Assembly (NCBI GenBank): GCA_019391515.1
Contig: JAHXQP010000030.1
Coordinates: forward strand, 124,001-188,000
Direction of reading: 5' to 3'
From: Clostridiaceae bacterium
Lineage (GTDB): Bacteria > Bacillota > Clostridia > Tissierellales > Sporanaerobacteraceae
DNA length: 64,000 nucleotides
The notes under the pieces are model-generated. The model was not told where the DNA came from. It saw only the letters and a program-made list of their open reading frames with translations, and searched no databases. The translations under genes and the position numbers were made by a program. Shown in pieces: positions 17,570-26,084 of the stretch. Positions within the stretch are counted from its first letter, which is position 1. Each line of letters starts with the position of its first letter.

Positions 17570-18976
17570 TTAAGGAGTCGTCAATTGTTCTCTTACTTTT
17601 CCCTTCTCCACTTTAATCTTTCTATCATAATCTTTTGTAGTTTTGAGTATAAGTGGACTTAAACCTATAATGCCTATAACATTTGGTATTATCATCAAAC
17701 CATTAAATACATCTGATAAATTCCATACTGTTTCTAACGATGTAGTAGCTCCTACAAAAGTTAAAATTATCCAAGCCCAGCTATAATAATTTACAGCTTT
17801 TAAACCAGCAATATATTCAACACATTTAGAACCATAATAATACCAACCAAGAATAGTTGAAAATGCAAAGAATATTAATCCAACAGATATAATATAACCA
17901 CCTACTCCTGGAAGTAATTTTTGAAAAGCTGCCGTAGTTAAAGTAGCTCCCTTTAAATTACCCTCAATTGCCATGGCACCATTTGCTTCTATACTGACTA
18001 ATCCTGAAGTTAATATAACAAGGGCTGTCATTGTACAAATTATAATAGTATCAATAAAAACACCTAGTGAAGCATTAATACCTTCAATCATTGGATCTTC
18101 ATTTTTAGAAGCAGCATGAGCTATTGGAGCACTTCCAAGACCAGCTTCATTTGAAAATACCCCCCTTGCAATTCCAAATCTTATAACTGTACCAAGAAGT
18201 CCACCACCTACTGCTTGAGCTGTAAAAGCATTTGTAAATATCATTTTGAAAACTGTCGGAATCATAGTTGCATTACTAAATATTGCTATTAGTGAACCTA
18301 TAATATATATTATTGCCATTGCAGGTACCAGTTTTTCAGTAACACGGCCTATATTTTTAATACCACCAATTATTACTAATCCCGTAAGTACAGCAATAAC
18401 TATTCCAGTTATGAAAGGACTTAAGCCAAAAGTAGCTTCTACAGATTCAGAAACAGAATTGGCTTGAGTCATATTTCCAATACCAAAAGAGGCTACAAAT
18501 CCAAAAAATGCAAACAACCAACCAAGCCAATTAGCATTAACTCCATATTGTTCTTTAAATCCTCTACTTATATAATACATTGGCCCACCAGATTTTTCCC
18601 CATCTTCATTTGTTATTCTATACTTTATAGCTAAGAAAGCTTCTGCAAATTTAGTAGCTCCACCAAAAGCACCACTTATCCACATCCAAAATACTGCTCC
18701 TGGTCCTCCAAAAGTTATGGCAGATGCAACTCCAACAATATTTCCTGTTCCAATAGTCGCTGCCATAGATGTCATCAATGCTTGAAATGGAGTAATGTCT
18801 CCATCTCCGACATCTTCTTTAGAAAAAAGGGATTTAGTAGCAAATTTCATTTTCCTGAACTGAATAAACTTAGTCCCAAAGCTTAAATATATTCCAGTAC
18901 CTACTAGTAGTGCAACAGTAGCAGGTCCCCAAACTACTTCAGCAGCTTTTGAGATAAAGCTTTGAAAGAAGTTCAT
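17570..18976 (-). CDS. Sodium:alanine/glutamine symporter (AGCS family), copy 1
   Basis: A 468-residue sodium-coupled amino acid carrier. AGCS signatures are clear: FQALMTSMAATIGTGNIVGVA, GGPGAVFWMWISGAFGGATKFAEAFLA, and SNEAGLGSAPIAHAA. It is about 70-75% identical by eye to copy 2 at 19411-20823. A strong GGAGG precedes the ATG. Upstream lie a promoter (TTGAAA-18-TATAAT) and a 35-bp element shared with copy 2. Because a GlnK/GlnL-type system adjoins the cluster, glutamine is as likely a substrate as alanine. Confidence 0.92.
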   Translation of the reverse strand: MNFFQSFISKAAEVVWGPATVALLVGTGIYLSFGTKFIQFRKMKFATKSLFSKEDVGDGDITPFQALMTSMAATIGTGNIVGVASAITFGGPGAVFWMWISGAFGGATKFAEAFLAIKYRITNEDGEKSGGPMYYISRGFKEQYGVNANWLGWLFAFFGFVASFGIGNMTQANSVSESVEATFGLSPFITGIVIAVLTGLVIIGGIKNIGRVTEKLVPAMAIIYIIGSLIAIFSNATMIPTVFKMIFTNAFTAQAVGGGLLGTVIRFGIARGVFSNEAGLGSAPIAHAASKNEDPMIEGINASLGVFIDTIIICTMTALVILTSGLVSIEANGAMAIEGNLKGATLTTAAFQKLLPGVGGYIISVGLIFFAFSTILGWYYYGSKCVEYIAGLKAVNYYSWAWIILTFVGATTSLETVWNLSDVFNGLMIIPNVIGIIGLSPLILKTTKDYDRKIKVEKGKVREQLTTP

Positions 18977-19031
18977 ATATATACCTCCTAATTTATATTA
19001 TTGATGTATTAATTAAGCTTCACTTTACTAC

Positions 19032-19061
19032 ATTATACTACAATTTATAGTTAAGTTTCAA
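19032..19061 (-). promoter_or_regulatory. Predicted sigma-A promoter of AGCS copy 1
   Basis: On the minus strand TTGAAA (19061-19056), 18 nt, TATAAT (19037-19032). It gives a leader of roughly 50 nt before the ATG at 18976. Confidence 0.6.
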
Positions 19062-19067
19062 GCTATT

Positions 19068-19124
19068 TTCTGAAAATTTAAAATCGTTTTTATTTTCACA
19101 ATACTTCGTTTGTATTTTCACAAT
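19068..19124 (-). promoter_or_regulatory. Candidate activator site upstream of AGCS copy 1
   Basis: Contains a 35-bp segment (19068-19102) matching 32 of 35 bases of 20902-20936 upstream of AGCS copy 2. Inside it TGAAAAT and ATTTTCA form arms separated by 14 nt. A 19-nt piece of it (19084-19102) recurs once at 19106-19124 with one mismatch, a 22-bp period, about two helical turns. It abuts the -35 box, where an activator would sit. Confidence 0.55.
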
Positions 19125-19337
19125 TTTCATTTAGGTTCAATTATGTTATCAAACTATATCTAATCACTATATTGGCTTCATTACATATGTTTTTTATAAT
19201 CTATTTAATTAGATATAAATTGTTTTTACACGCAATTTTCTATGCCATTACCATGTTTTTGATATATGATTCACAATCAGTATCCTTATATCAACTTTTC
19301 TTGTTAAATAATCTTAAGGTAGCAAAATTTCTACATA

Positions 19338-19387
19338 AAAAAGCTTGTTTGGTTTAAATAATATTATTTAAACCAAACAAGCTTTTT
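19338..19387. terminator. 50-bp perfect palindrome, terminator of AGCS copy 2
   Basis: A perfect self-complementary sequence of 25-nt arms with no spacer (AAAAAGCTTG at one end, CAAGCTTTTT at the other, centre AATAAT|ATTATT). It follows the stop of AGCS copy 2 by 23 nt. As RNA it makes a very long hairpin followed by Us on either strand. Confidence 0.8.
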
Positions 19388-19410
19388 GTTTACATATATT
19401 TATTATTAAA

Positions 19411-20823
19411 TTATCCTATAGGATCTGTTAATTGTTCACTCACTTTTCCTTTTTCAATCTTAACTTTCTTATCATATTCTTTTGTCATATTAAATACTAC
19501 TGGGCTAAGAGCTATAAGTCCTATTATATTTGGTATTGCCATAAGTCCATTAAACATATCAGATAGATTCCAAACTATTTCTAAAGGTACAACTGCTCCT
19601 ACAAAAGAAAGGCCAACCCAAACCCATTTATATATATTTACAGCTTTTAGTCCAGCAATATATTCTATACATTTAGCTCCATAATAATACCATCCAATAA
19701 TCGTTGAAAATGCAAAGAATATTAATCCAAATGTTACTATATAGCCTCCTATACCTGGTATTAGTCTATCAAAGGCTACCGTAGTTAATGTAGCACCATT
19801 TAAATTTCCTTCAATTGCCATAGCACCATTTCCATTAATAGTTACTAATCCAGAAGTTAAAATAACTATTGCAGTCATAGTACATATTATTATAGTAGTG
19901 AAAAATGAATCAAGTGAAGCTATAATTCCTTGAGCTACAGGATCATCATTTTTAGATGAAGCATGAGCAATCGGGGCACTTCCAAGTCCAGCTTCGTTTG
20001 AAAACATCCCTCTAGATATACCTATTCTAATAACAGTACCTAATGTACCTCCTGCTAACGCTTTTGCCGTAAAAGCATTTGTAAATATCATTTTGAAAAC
20101 TGTTGGAACCATAGTTACATTACTTAATACAGCTATAATTGCACCAACAATATAGGATACTGACATTATAGGTACTATTTTTTCAGTTATTTTTCCTATG
20201 TTCTTAACCCCTCCAATTATTACTAAGGCTGTTAATGCTGCTATAACTCCTCCTGAAATATAGGGGTTTATTCCAAGAACAACCTTTAGCGAATCAGAAA
20301 CAGCATTAGCTTGGGTCATATTTCCAGTACCAAGAGAAGCTATAAGGCCAAATAATGCAAACAACCATCCAAGCCATCTAGCGTTAATACCATATTGTTC
20401 CTTTATACCTCTACTTATATAGTACATTGGTCCGCCAGATTTTTCTCCATCCTCATTTGTTATTCTATATTTTACTGCAAGAAGACCTTCAGCATATTTA
20501 GTAGCTCCACCAAAAAGACCACTTACCCACATCCAAAATACTGCCCCTGGTCCTCCCATTACTATCGCAGAAGCTACTCCTGCAATATTACCTGTTCCTA
20601 TAGTCGCTGCCATAGATGTCATCAGCGCTTGAAATGGAGTCAAATCACCTTCTCCATCATCTGAGCTAGAAGTAAGTAATTTAAGACTAGTCTTCATTTT
20701 TCTAAATTGGATAAACCTAGTAGCAATACTTAAATAAATACCTATACCTACTAATAGAAGAATAGTTACAGGTCCCCAAGCAAATTCTACTCCTCGGGAA
20801 ACGATTGCATTAAAAATATCCAT
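19411..20823 (-). CDS. Sodium:alanine/glutamine symporter (AGCS family), copy 2
   Basis: A 470-residue paralogue of the neighbouring carrier with the same family blocks (TSMAATIGTGNIAGVA, GGPGAVFWMWVSGLFGG, SNEAGLGSAPIAHAS). The frame is open to 20889, but the ATG at 20823 has AGGAGG at the correct distance and gives an N-terminus aligned with copy 1. It lies 91 nt downstream of the response-regulator gene on the same strand and carries the shared 35-bp element just upstream. In Bacillus subtilis the GlnK-GlnL system controls the AGCS glutamine carrier GlnT, a strong parallel. Confidence 0.92.
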   Translation of the reverse strand: MDIFNAIVSRGVEFAWGPVTILLLVGIGIYLSIATRFIQFRKMKTSLKLLTSSSDDGEGDLTPFQALMTSMAATIGTGNIAGVASAIVMGGPGAVFWMWVSGLFGGATKYAEGLLAVKYRITNEDGEKSGGPMYYISRGIKEQYGINARWLGWLFALFGLIASLGTGNMTQANAVSDSLKVVLGINPYISGGVIAALTALVIIGGVKNIGKITEKIVPIMSVSYIVGAIIAVLSNVTMVPTVFKMIFTNAFTAKALAGGTLGTVIRIGISRGMFSNEAGLGSAPIAHASSKNDDPVAQGIIASLDSFFTTIIICTMTAIVILTSGLVTINGNGAMAIEGNLNGATLTTVAFDRLIPGIGGYIVTFGLIFFAFSTIIGWYYYGAKCIEYIAGLKAVNIYKWVWVGLSFVGAVVPLEIVWNLSDMFNGLMAIPNIIGLIALSPVVFNMTKEYDKKVKIEKGKVSEQLTDPIG

Positions 20824-20901
20824 ATAAAAACCTCCTAATTTAAACTTAAATAAAGTATACATTAGGAGAGTCAATAAACTACAAATCACTACAGAAATAT
20901 A

Positions 20902-20936
20902 TTCTGAAAATTTCTAATTGTTTTTATTTTCACAAT
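20902..20936 (-). promoter_or_regulatory. Candidate activator site upstream of AGCS copy 2
   Basis: 35-bp element, 32 of 35 bases identical to 19068-19102. It overlaps the last codons and stop of the response-regulator gene and lies 79 nt before the AGCS start. A possible -10 (TATACT, 20859-20854) lacks a good -35, as expected of an activator-dependent promoter. Confidence 0.5.
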
Positions 20937-21759
20937 GTATTATTAGTCCAGCTATAAATTTTTTTGTATTTACAGAGCCACCTCTCTTATTTTTACCTCT
21001 TATAAAGTCCATTTCCTTCTTAACCTGCTCAAAATTAAATAAACTACTAGAATACTCCACAAATATATCATTCATATAATCCTCAATGCCTAAACTAGCT
21101 ATATTTGACATAGCTACAGCTATAGCCCTTCTCATTCTTTGCTCCATAGACTTTGGATTTTCAGAAAAATTATTGCAAAGGTTTCGTATAGTCATATTAG
21201 ATATATCTACATTATTATTAATGATATAATCACAAACTTTAATAATATCATAACTTCCTTTTTCACCCATGATACCTAATTTTTTTAATATATTTTTGAT
21301 ATATTGTTCACAAGAATCTTTTTCGACCCTATTTTCAATAGAAACTTCTTTATCATTGAATAACTCTTGAATTTTCATAAGGGTTTTATCAATCTGCATT
21401 CTCTCTCCAACTTTTTTTATAATAGTTTCTACTTCTAATGCATTTATCGGTTTATAAATATAATACTCTACACCATGCTTATAGGCTTTTTCAACCATAT
21501 CTTTAGATGATACTTGAGATATCATTATGAATTCCATACTTGAATAAATAGATTTTAATTTTTTTACAATAGATATACCATCCTCACCTGGCATTAAAAG
21601 ATCGATGAGAACTAAATCTGGTTTAAGAGATTCAATCTTTTCATATCCTTCTTTTCCATTCACAGCTTTTCCTACGACAGTTCCTAGGTTTCTATCATGA
21701 ATAATCTTCTCTAATATTCTAATAACATTTATATCATCATCCAAAATAAATATTCTCAT
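20914..21759 (-). CDS. GlnL/YcbB-type response regulator
   Basis: A 281-residue two-component regulator. Residues 1-120 form a receiver domain: acidic pocket LDDD, phospho-acceptor Asp in LVLIDLLMPGEDG (about residue 54), and Lys in YIYKPIN. The C-terminal ~150 residues match the YcbB/GlnL DNA-binding domain (GEKGSYDIIKVCDYI, ENPKSMEQRMRRAIAVAMSNIASLG). It overlaps its sensor kinase by 4 nt. In Bacillus this protein class activates glutaminase and the glutamine carrier; the AGCS carriers next door are the obvious targets. Confidence 0.88.
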   Translation of the reverse strand: MRIFILDDDINVIRILEKIIHDRNLGTVVGKAVNGKEGYEKIESLKPDLVLIDLLMPGEDGISIVKKLKSIYSSMEFIMISQVSSKDMVEKAYKHGVEYYIYKPINALEVETIIKKVGERMQIDKTLMKIQELFNDKEVSIENRVEKDSCEQYIKNILKKLGIMGEKGSYDIIKVCDYIINNNVDISNMTIRNLCNNFSENPKSMEQRMRRAIAVAMSNIASLGIEDYMNDIFVEYSSSLFNFEQVKKEMDFIRGKNKRGGSVNTKKFIAGLIIHCENKNN

Positions 21760-23015
21760 ATACTATCACCCTCCAATTCTATAATTGGAATAGATATTTC
21801 AAACTTAGTCCCTTTAGCTTCTTTGGAATCTATAGAAATATTCCCTTTTAAATGAACTTCAACTAGATTTTTAACAAGACTTAATCCTAAACCTCTATTT
21901 ATCTCACCTGTAACATAATTTATTTTTGTAGAATACCCTGGAGAAAAAATATACGCTAAATCTTCTTTCGGTATTCCACAACCAGTATCTTTAATTATAA
22001 AAACATGTTTTTCATATTCAGTTTCATGAATAAAAATGATTTTACCCCTATCTTCAATAGAATCAATGGAATTCATTATAATATTTCTTAGTATAGACAT
22101 TAAATAGTAATGTTTTTCTGTATAAAAATCCTTTCCTAATTGAAAATCTAAGGTAATTCTTTTTTTCCTGTATTTGATTTCTGTTTCCATACTTTCTTTG
22201 AGTATTAATCCTAATTCATGAAAATGCATTCCATTATCATCGAGTTTATTAGAAATCATGTCTTCTATACCCTTAACTACTAGTCCATATTCTTTTTTTA
22301 TTTCATGAACATCTTTGGATATTTCTAGTGCTCTATTTTCCCAGCTTTCTATTTCTTCTTCATTCCTAATTTTAAAAAATAACTCATATGCATTAGACAT
22401 TACAGATTCAATATTTCCCATATTCTTTTCCATCCAATAAACTTCCGTCTTTAATCTAGATGTAAGCCAAAGGAGTTTGATATATCTTTCTTCATGCTCT
22501 TTTTTAATTAAAAACATCCTATAATACTTAAGAGCATTAAGTATTAACCATACAAATCCTGACCTTAAAAAAGCGACTAATATTAAGCCTTTCATAATCT
22601 TAAAATTATCTAAAAAAATATTATTTCCTATCCTAATATAGGCTTCTAAAAAATTGCCTAATAAATCACTTATAAATGATATAATAAACATCTGATTCAG
22701 TGTAATAGAAAATAAATAATTTTTACATAAGAAAAAGACAATACCATAGATTATATAAAAAACAGTTTCTGGAAAATACCAAAATACACCTACATCAGAA
22801 ATACTTCCTCCTAAAATAACTCTAAACATATATAATGACAATCCTGAAAAAGCTCCCAATAAAATTGGGTTAATCTCATCATACATAAATAAAAATATTG
22901 GAAATACTATACCTGCAAAAGAAAATTTAAAATTTGATATGTAAAAATTTATATAGAGTTGTGAGGACAGACCCACTGCAAAAATAGTTAAAATAAACCT
23001 TTTTTTCTTGTCCAT
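21756..23015 (-). CDS. GlnK/YcbA-type membrane sensor histidine kinase
   Basis: A 419-residue sensor. The first ~180 residues are hydrophobic with about six membrane spans and no large extracellular domain. The H-box is DVHEIKKEY, the form used by the YcbA/GlnK group, with His near residue 238. The ATPase domain shows the N-box (RNIIMNSIDS), G1 (DTGCGIP) and GRGLGLSLVK. Stop and start overlap with the response regulator (ATGA), so both are made together. The signal sensed is probably glutamine or a related amino acid, by analogy only. Confidence 0.88.
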   Translation of the reverse strand: MDKKKRFILTIFAVGLSSQLYINFYISNFKFSFAGIVFPIFLFMYDEINPILLGAFSGLSLYMFRVILGGSISDVGVFWYFPETVFYIIYGIVFFLCKNYLFSITLNQMFIISFISDLLGNFLEAYIRIGNNIFLDNFKIMKGLILVAFLRSGFVWLILNALKYYRMFLIKKEHEERYIKLLWLTSRLKTEVYWMEKNMGNIESVMSNAYELFFKIRNEEEIESWENRALEISKDVHEIKKEYGLVVKGIEDMISNKLDDNGMHFHELGLILKESMETEIKYRKKRITLDFQLGKDFYTEKHYYLMSILRNIIMNSIDSIEDRGKIIFIHETEYEKHVFIIKDTGCGIPKEDLAYIFSPGYSTKINYVTGEINRGLGLSLVKNLVEVHLKGNISIDSKEAKGTKFEISIPIIELEGDSI

Positions 23016-23112
23016 TATACCACCTTAAACTGTGTCATTTAAATATAATATGTAATTATTATACCATTTGTAAATATATAAGGGAAATAATGATATTATT
23101 TTAACGAAAAAT

Positions 23113-23158
23113 AAAAGGGAAGATGTATACTAATTGGTATAACATCTTCCCTTTTTTT
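23113..23158 (-). terminator. Terminator after the EamA gene
   Basis: AAAAGGGAAGATGT pairs with ACATCTTCCCTTTT, the stem extending through ATAC/GTAT with one bulge, with T runs on both strands. Confidence 0.8.
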
Positions 23159-23179
23159 ATATTATATTTTTACATAAAA

Positions 23180-24061
23180 TTATTCTCTTTTCAAAAAATC
23201 CCACTTTGTTTCTGCTGTAATTATGGAAATTAATATCGCACTACATCCAATAAAAAACTTTAAAGTAAAAGGCTCTTTTAATATCAAAACAGAAAATAAA
23301 CTACCAAAAACAGCCTCCATACTTAAGATAATAGCCGCATGGGTAGATTTTGTATACTTCTGTGCCATATTCTGAATAAAATAAGCTACCAGTGTTCCAA
23401 AAACCGCTAAATATAGTATAGGAAATATAGCTTCTTTTGTGAATCCTGTTATTTTAGGTTCAAAAATACTTGCAGATATAAAGGAAAGAATTGCCGTAAG
23501 TAAAAATTGGTATATAGTCAATAATACAGGATCATGTTTTTCTGCAAAATATCCTATAGAAACTATATGAGAAGCAAAAAATAATGCACATAAAAGGGTT
23601 AGTCCATCTCCAAGCCCCATTGACAGATTCCTCTCAAAAGTTAAAAAGCCTATACCTAAAAAACAGAGAAAAGCTGATATAATTTCGTATTTATCAGGTC
23701 TTGTTTTATTTATTGCCCAATATAAAAATGGTACCATGACTACATTAGTTCCTGTAATAAAAGCTTGTTTACCTGCAGTAGTATATTGAAGACCTATGGT
23801 TTGTGCCATATAAGCTACAAATAAAAATATTCCTATAGTAAAACCTGCTTTTACATCTGACCATTTGGTTTTCTTAAATCTTTTAAAGAAAACTAAAATC
23901 ATAAGAATAGAAGAGATTCCAAATCTAATGGCAATCATATACATAGGAGTTACATGTTCTAATGCATTTTTTACAACTACAAAAGTACTCCCCCATATAA
24001 TAGCTACTAATAATAATGATAAATCTGCAAATAAACCTGTTCTCTTATTTGTTTCCTCCAT
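23180..24061 (-). CDS. EamA/DMT family transporter
   Basis: A 293-residue carrier with ten membrane helices in two EamA repeats. The first repeat opens with LLLVAIIWGSTFVVVKNAL and RFGISSILM, the second ends in SMEAVFGSLFSVLILKEPFT, both standard for the drug/metabolite transporter superfamily. Members export amino acids or metabolites; the substrate here is not predictable. AGGAGGG precedes the ATG. It stands alone between two divergent or convergent terminators. Confidence 0.9.
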   Translation of the reverse strand: MEETNKRTGLFADLSLLLVAIIWGSTFVVVKNALEHVTPMYMIAIRFGISSILMILVFFKRFKKTKWSDVKAGFTIGIFLFVAYMAQTIGLQYTTAGKQAFITGTNVVMVPFLYWAINKTRPDKYEIISAFLCFLGIGFLTFERNLSMGLGDGLTLLCALFFASHIVSIGYFAEKHDPVLLTIYQFLLTAILSFISASIFEPKITGFTKEAIFPILYLAVFGTLVAYFIQNMAQKYTKSTHAAIILSMEAVFGSLFSVLILKEPFTLKFFIGCSAILISIITAETKWDFLKRE

Positions 24062-24218
24062 TTATTCCCTCCTCCTTTTTTTGTATCCAACACCCCATTT
24101 TCATTATATTATAAAACTATGACTAAAACAAAGATTTTACAGTTTTGTGAGCTTCATAGGTAACATTTTTTATTCTATTAAATACAATGATAGTAAAATA
24201 AATTTTAGGTGATGAATA

Positions 24219-25532
24219 ATGTATAGAAATTTAGTTTTTGGAGTAAATACATTGGTGCCAATTACCAATGGTGAAAAAGTACCTTATATAAATTTTGATA
24301 ACGGAGCTACAACTCCCCCATTTTGTTCCGTTATTGATGGAATTAATCACTTTTCCTCTTTGTATTCTTCTATCCACAGGGGTACAGGATATAAGTCCAT
24401 AGTTTCGTCTAATTTCTATGATAATGCAAGAGAAATTGTTTTAGACTTTGTTAAAGGCGATTCTAGATATCATGAAGTAATATTTGTTAAAAATACAACA
24501 GAAGCGATAAATAAACTATCTTATAGACTGCTTGAAGACAATAAAAACAGTGTTGTTTTATCTACATTTATGGAACATCATTCAAATGATTTACCTTGGA
24601 GGAGTAAATACAATATAGACTATGTAAACATAGATTCATCTGGTAGACTGTCTTTGAATGATTTAGAAAATAAACTAAAAAAATATAAGGGCAAAGTCAA
24701 ATTAGTAACAGTTACAGGAGCCTCTAATGTAACAGGATATATAAACCCTATCCATGAAATTGCTGAAATATCTCATAAATATGGTGCAAAGATATTAGTG
24801 GATGGAGCTCAGCTAGTACCTCACTATCCAGTAGATATGAAACCTTTTAACTCTAGTGAACATATAGATTATCTAGCCTTTTCTGCTCATAAAATGTATG
24901 CCCCTTTTGGCACTGGTGTACTTATTGGACCAAAGGAAACTTTCAAAAAAGGGGATCCAGAATTTATGGGTGGTGGAACTGCCAATATTGTAACTCCTAA
25001 TTTTGTACTATGGGAAGACCCTCCTAATAAGGAGGAAGCTGGAACTCCAAACCTTTTAGGTGTGGTGGCATTGGTACATAGTATAAAAACATTAAAAAAC
25101 ATAGGCATAGAAAATATTGATGAACACGAAAAGCTTTTAGCTGAATATGCACTTGAAAAAATAAAAAATATACCTAATATTAATCTATATTGTGACTCTA
25201 CTATATATAATAAGGTTTCCATAATTCCTTTTAATATCGAGGGAATACATCATGAAAAAGTAGCTGAGATACTAGCTGCTGAAGGTGGGATTGCAGTAAG
25301 AAGTGGATGTTTTTGTGCACAACCATATATACAAAAATTACTTAAAATTAATATAGAAGATATGAAAAAATATCGAAAAAACCTAACTCTTCCTCGTCCT
25401 GGTATGGTTAGAATTAGTTTTGGTCTTTACAATGACTTTAAAGAAATAAATATCTTTATGACATTGCTTGAAGATATTGCATTAAATATAGAAAAATATA
25501 ATAATAAGTATAGAAAATCTCCTTTTTCCTAA
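24219..25532 (+). CDS. Class V aminotransferase-fold PLP enzyme, cysteine desulfurase-like
   Basis: A 437-residue PLP enzyme. Lys225 in SAHKMYAPFG is the Schiff-base lysine, Asp195 in DGAQ binds the pyridine nitrogen, and His120 in EHHSN stacks on the ring. Cys364 (RSGCFCAQPY) sits where cysteine desulfurases of the SufS/CsdA class carry the persulfide, so sulfur (or selenium) transfer is likely. It is longer than SufS (~406) because of small insertions near residues 260-280. The next gene encodes a DsrE-like protein that could accept the sulfur. Ribosome site is GGTGATG. Confidence 0.85.
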   Translation: MYRNLVFGVNTLVPITNGEKVPYINFDNGATTPPFCSVIDGINHFSSLYSSIHRGTGYKSIVSSNFYDNAREIVLDFVKGDSRYHEVIFVKNTTEAINKLSYRLLEDNKNSVVLSTFMEHHSNDLPWRSKYNIDYVNIDSSGRLSLNDLENKLKKYKGKVKLVTVTGASNVTGYINPIHEIAEISHKYGAKILVDGAQLVPHYPVDMKPFNSSEHIDYLAFSAHKMYAPFGTGVLIGPKETFKKGDPEFMGGGTANIVTPNFVLWEDPPNKEEAGTPNLLGVVALVHSIKTLKNIGIENIDEHEKLLAEYALEKIKNIPNINLYCDSTIYNKVSIIPFNIEGIHHEKVAEILAAEGGIAVRSGCFCAQPYIQKLLKINIEDMKKYRKNLTLPRPGMVRISFGLYNDFKEINIFMTLLEDIALNIEKYNNKYRKSPFS

Positions 25533-25557
25533 AACTAAAGAAAAAGGAGGTTTTTTT
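25514..25557 (+). terminator. Terminator whose 3' arm contains the ribosome binding site of the DsrE-like gene
   Basis: A roughly 15-bp stem: AAAATCTCCTTTTTC pairs with GAAAAAGGAGGTTTT around a short loop, then more Ts. It includes the last codons and stop of the desulfurase gene. AGGAGG within the 3' arm is the only Shine-Dalgarno for the ATG at 25558. Confidence 0.75.
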
Positions 25558-26034
25558 ATGAATAAAAAAATGAGTATTCTTATGTTTAGTGGGGAATATG
25601 ACAAAGCGTTAGCAGCCCTTATCTTGGCTAATACAGCAAAAACAATGGACATTGATGTAACCATGTTCTTTGCTTTTTGGGGACTTTGTCTTGTTAGGGA
25701 TCCACAAAAAATGACTGATGAAGATAAAACTACCTATGAAAAAATGTTTGCTAACTTAACTCCTAGAGGTATCGAAGAACTCCCTCTTTCTAAAATGAAT
25801 ATTGGTGGTATCGGAAAAAAGATGCTTAGAGATATGATGGAAGAAAATGAAACTCCTACTTTAAAAGATTTCCTAAATGGTGCTATAAAAAAAGATGTAA
25901 ATATGTGTGGTTGTAAACTATCCCTAGAAGTGATGGGATTCAAAGAAGAAGAGTTACTTTCTGAAGTAAAAATAATTACTGCTGAAGAATACTTAAAAGA
26001 TGCATTAGAATCAAATATACAATTATTTATATAA
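25558..26034 (+). CDS. DsrE/DsrF/DrsH-like family protein
   Basis: A 158-residue soluble protein. The N-terminal ILMFSGEYDKALAALILANTAK and the FFAFWGLCLVRDPQ segment are typical of the DsrE-like family once labelled peroxiredoxin-like; the late VNMCGCKLSLEVMGF carries a CGC pair, the likely sulfur-binding cysteines. It is positioned directly after a cysteine-desulfurase-like enzyme, which suggests a sulfur-relay partner. Its ribosome binding site is locked in the upstream hairpin, so expression may be held below that of the desulfurase. Confidence 0.85.
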   Translation: MNKKMSILMFSGEYDKALAALILANTAKTMDIDVTMFFAFWGLCLVRDPQKMTDEDKTTYEKMFANLTPRGIEELPLSKMNIGGIGKKMLRDMMEENETPTLKDFLNGAIKKDVNMCGCKLSLEVMGFKEEELLSEVKIITAEEYLKDALESNIQLFI

Positions 26035-26084
26035 GTTTATTTGTGATAAAATATATTTATATAATATAAAAGGGGGCTTTAAAA

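Larger units (their letters stand above)
18977..19337. other. Regulatory region of AGCS copy 1
   Basis: 361 bp non-coding. From the gene outward: GGAGG site, promoter, the 35-bp element at 19068-19102, a 19-nt direct repeat (19084-19102 and 19106-19124), then featureless AT-rich DNA to the palindrome. A 61-codon open frame here (19172-19357) lacks a ribosome site and is not called. Confidence 0.6.

Noticed and set aside
19172-19357. 61-codon open frame upstream of AGCS copy 1
   Set aside because: No ribosome site, overlaps the palindrome, and hydrophobic low-complexity content is expected of AT-rich DNA.
20854-20882. Strong sigma-A promoter for AGCS copy 2
   Set aside because: TATACT is a fair -10 but no acceptable -35 lies 16-18 nt upstream (TTGACT is only 9 nt away), so it is not called as a promoter.
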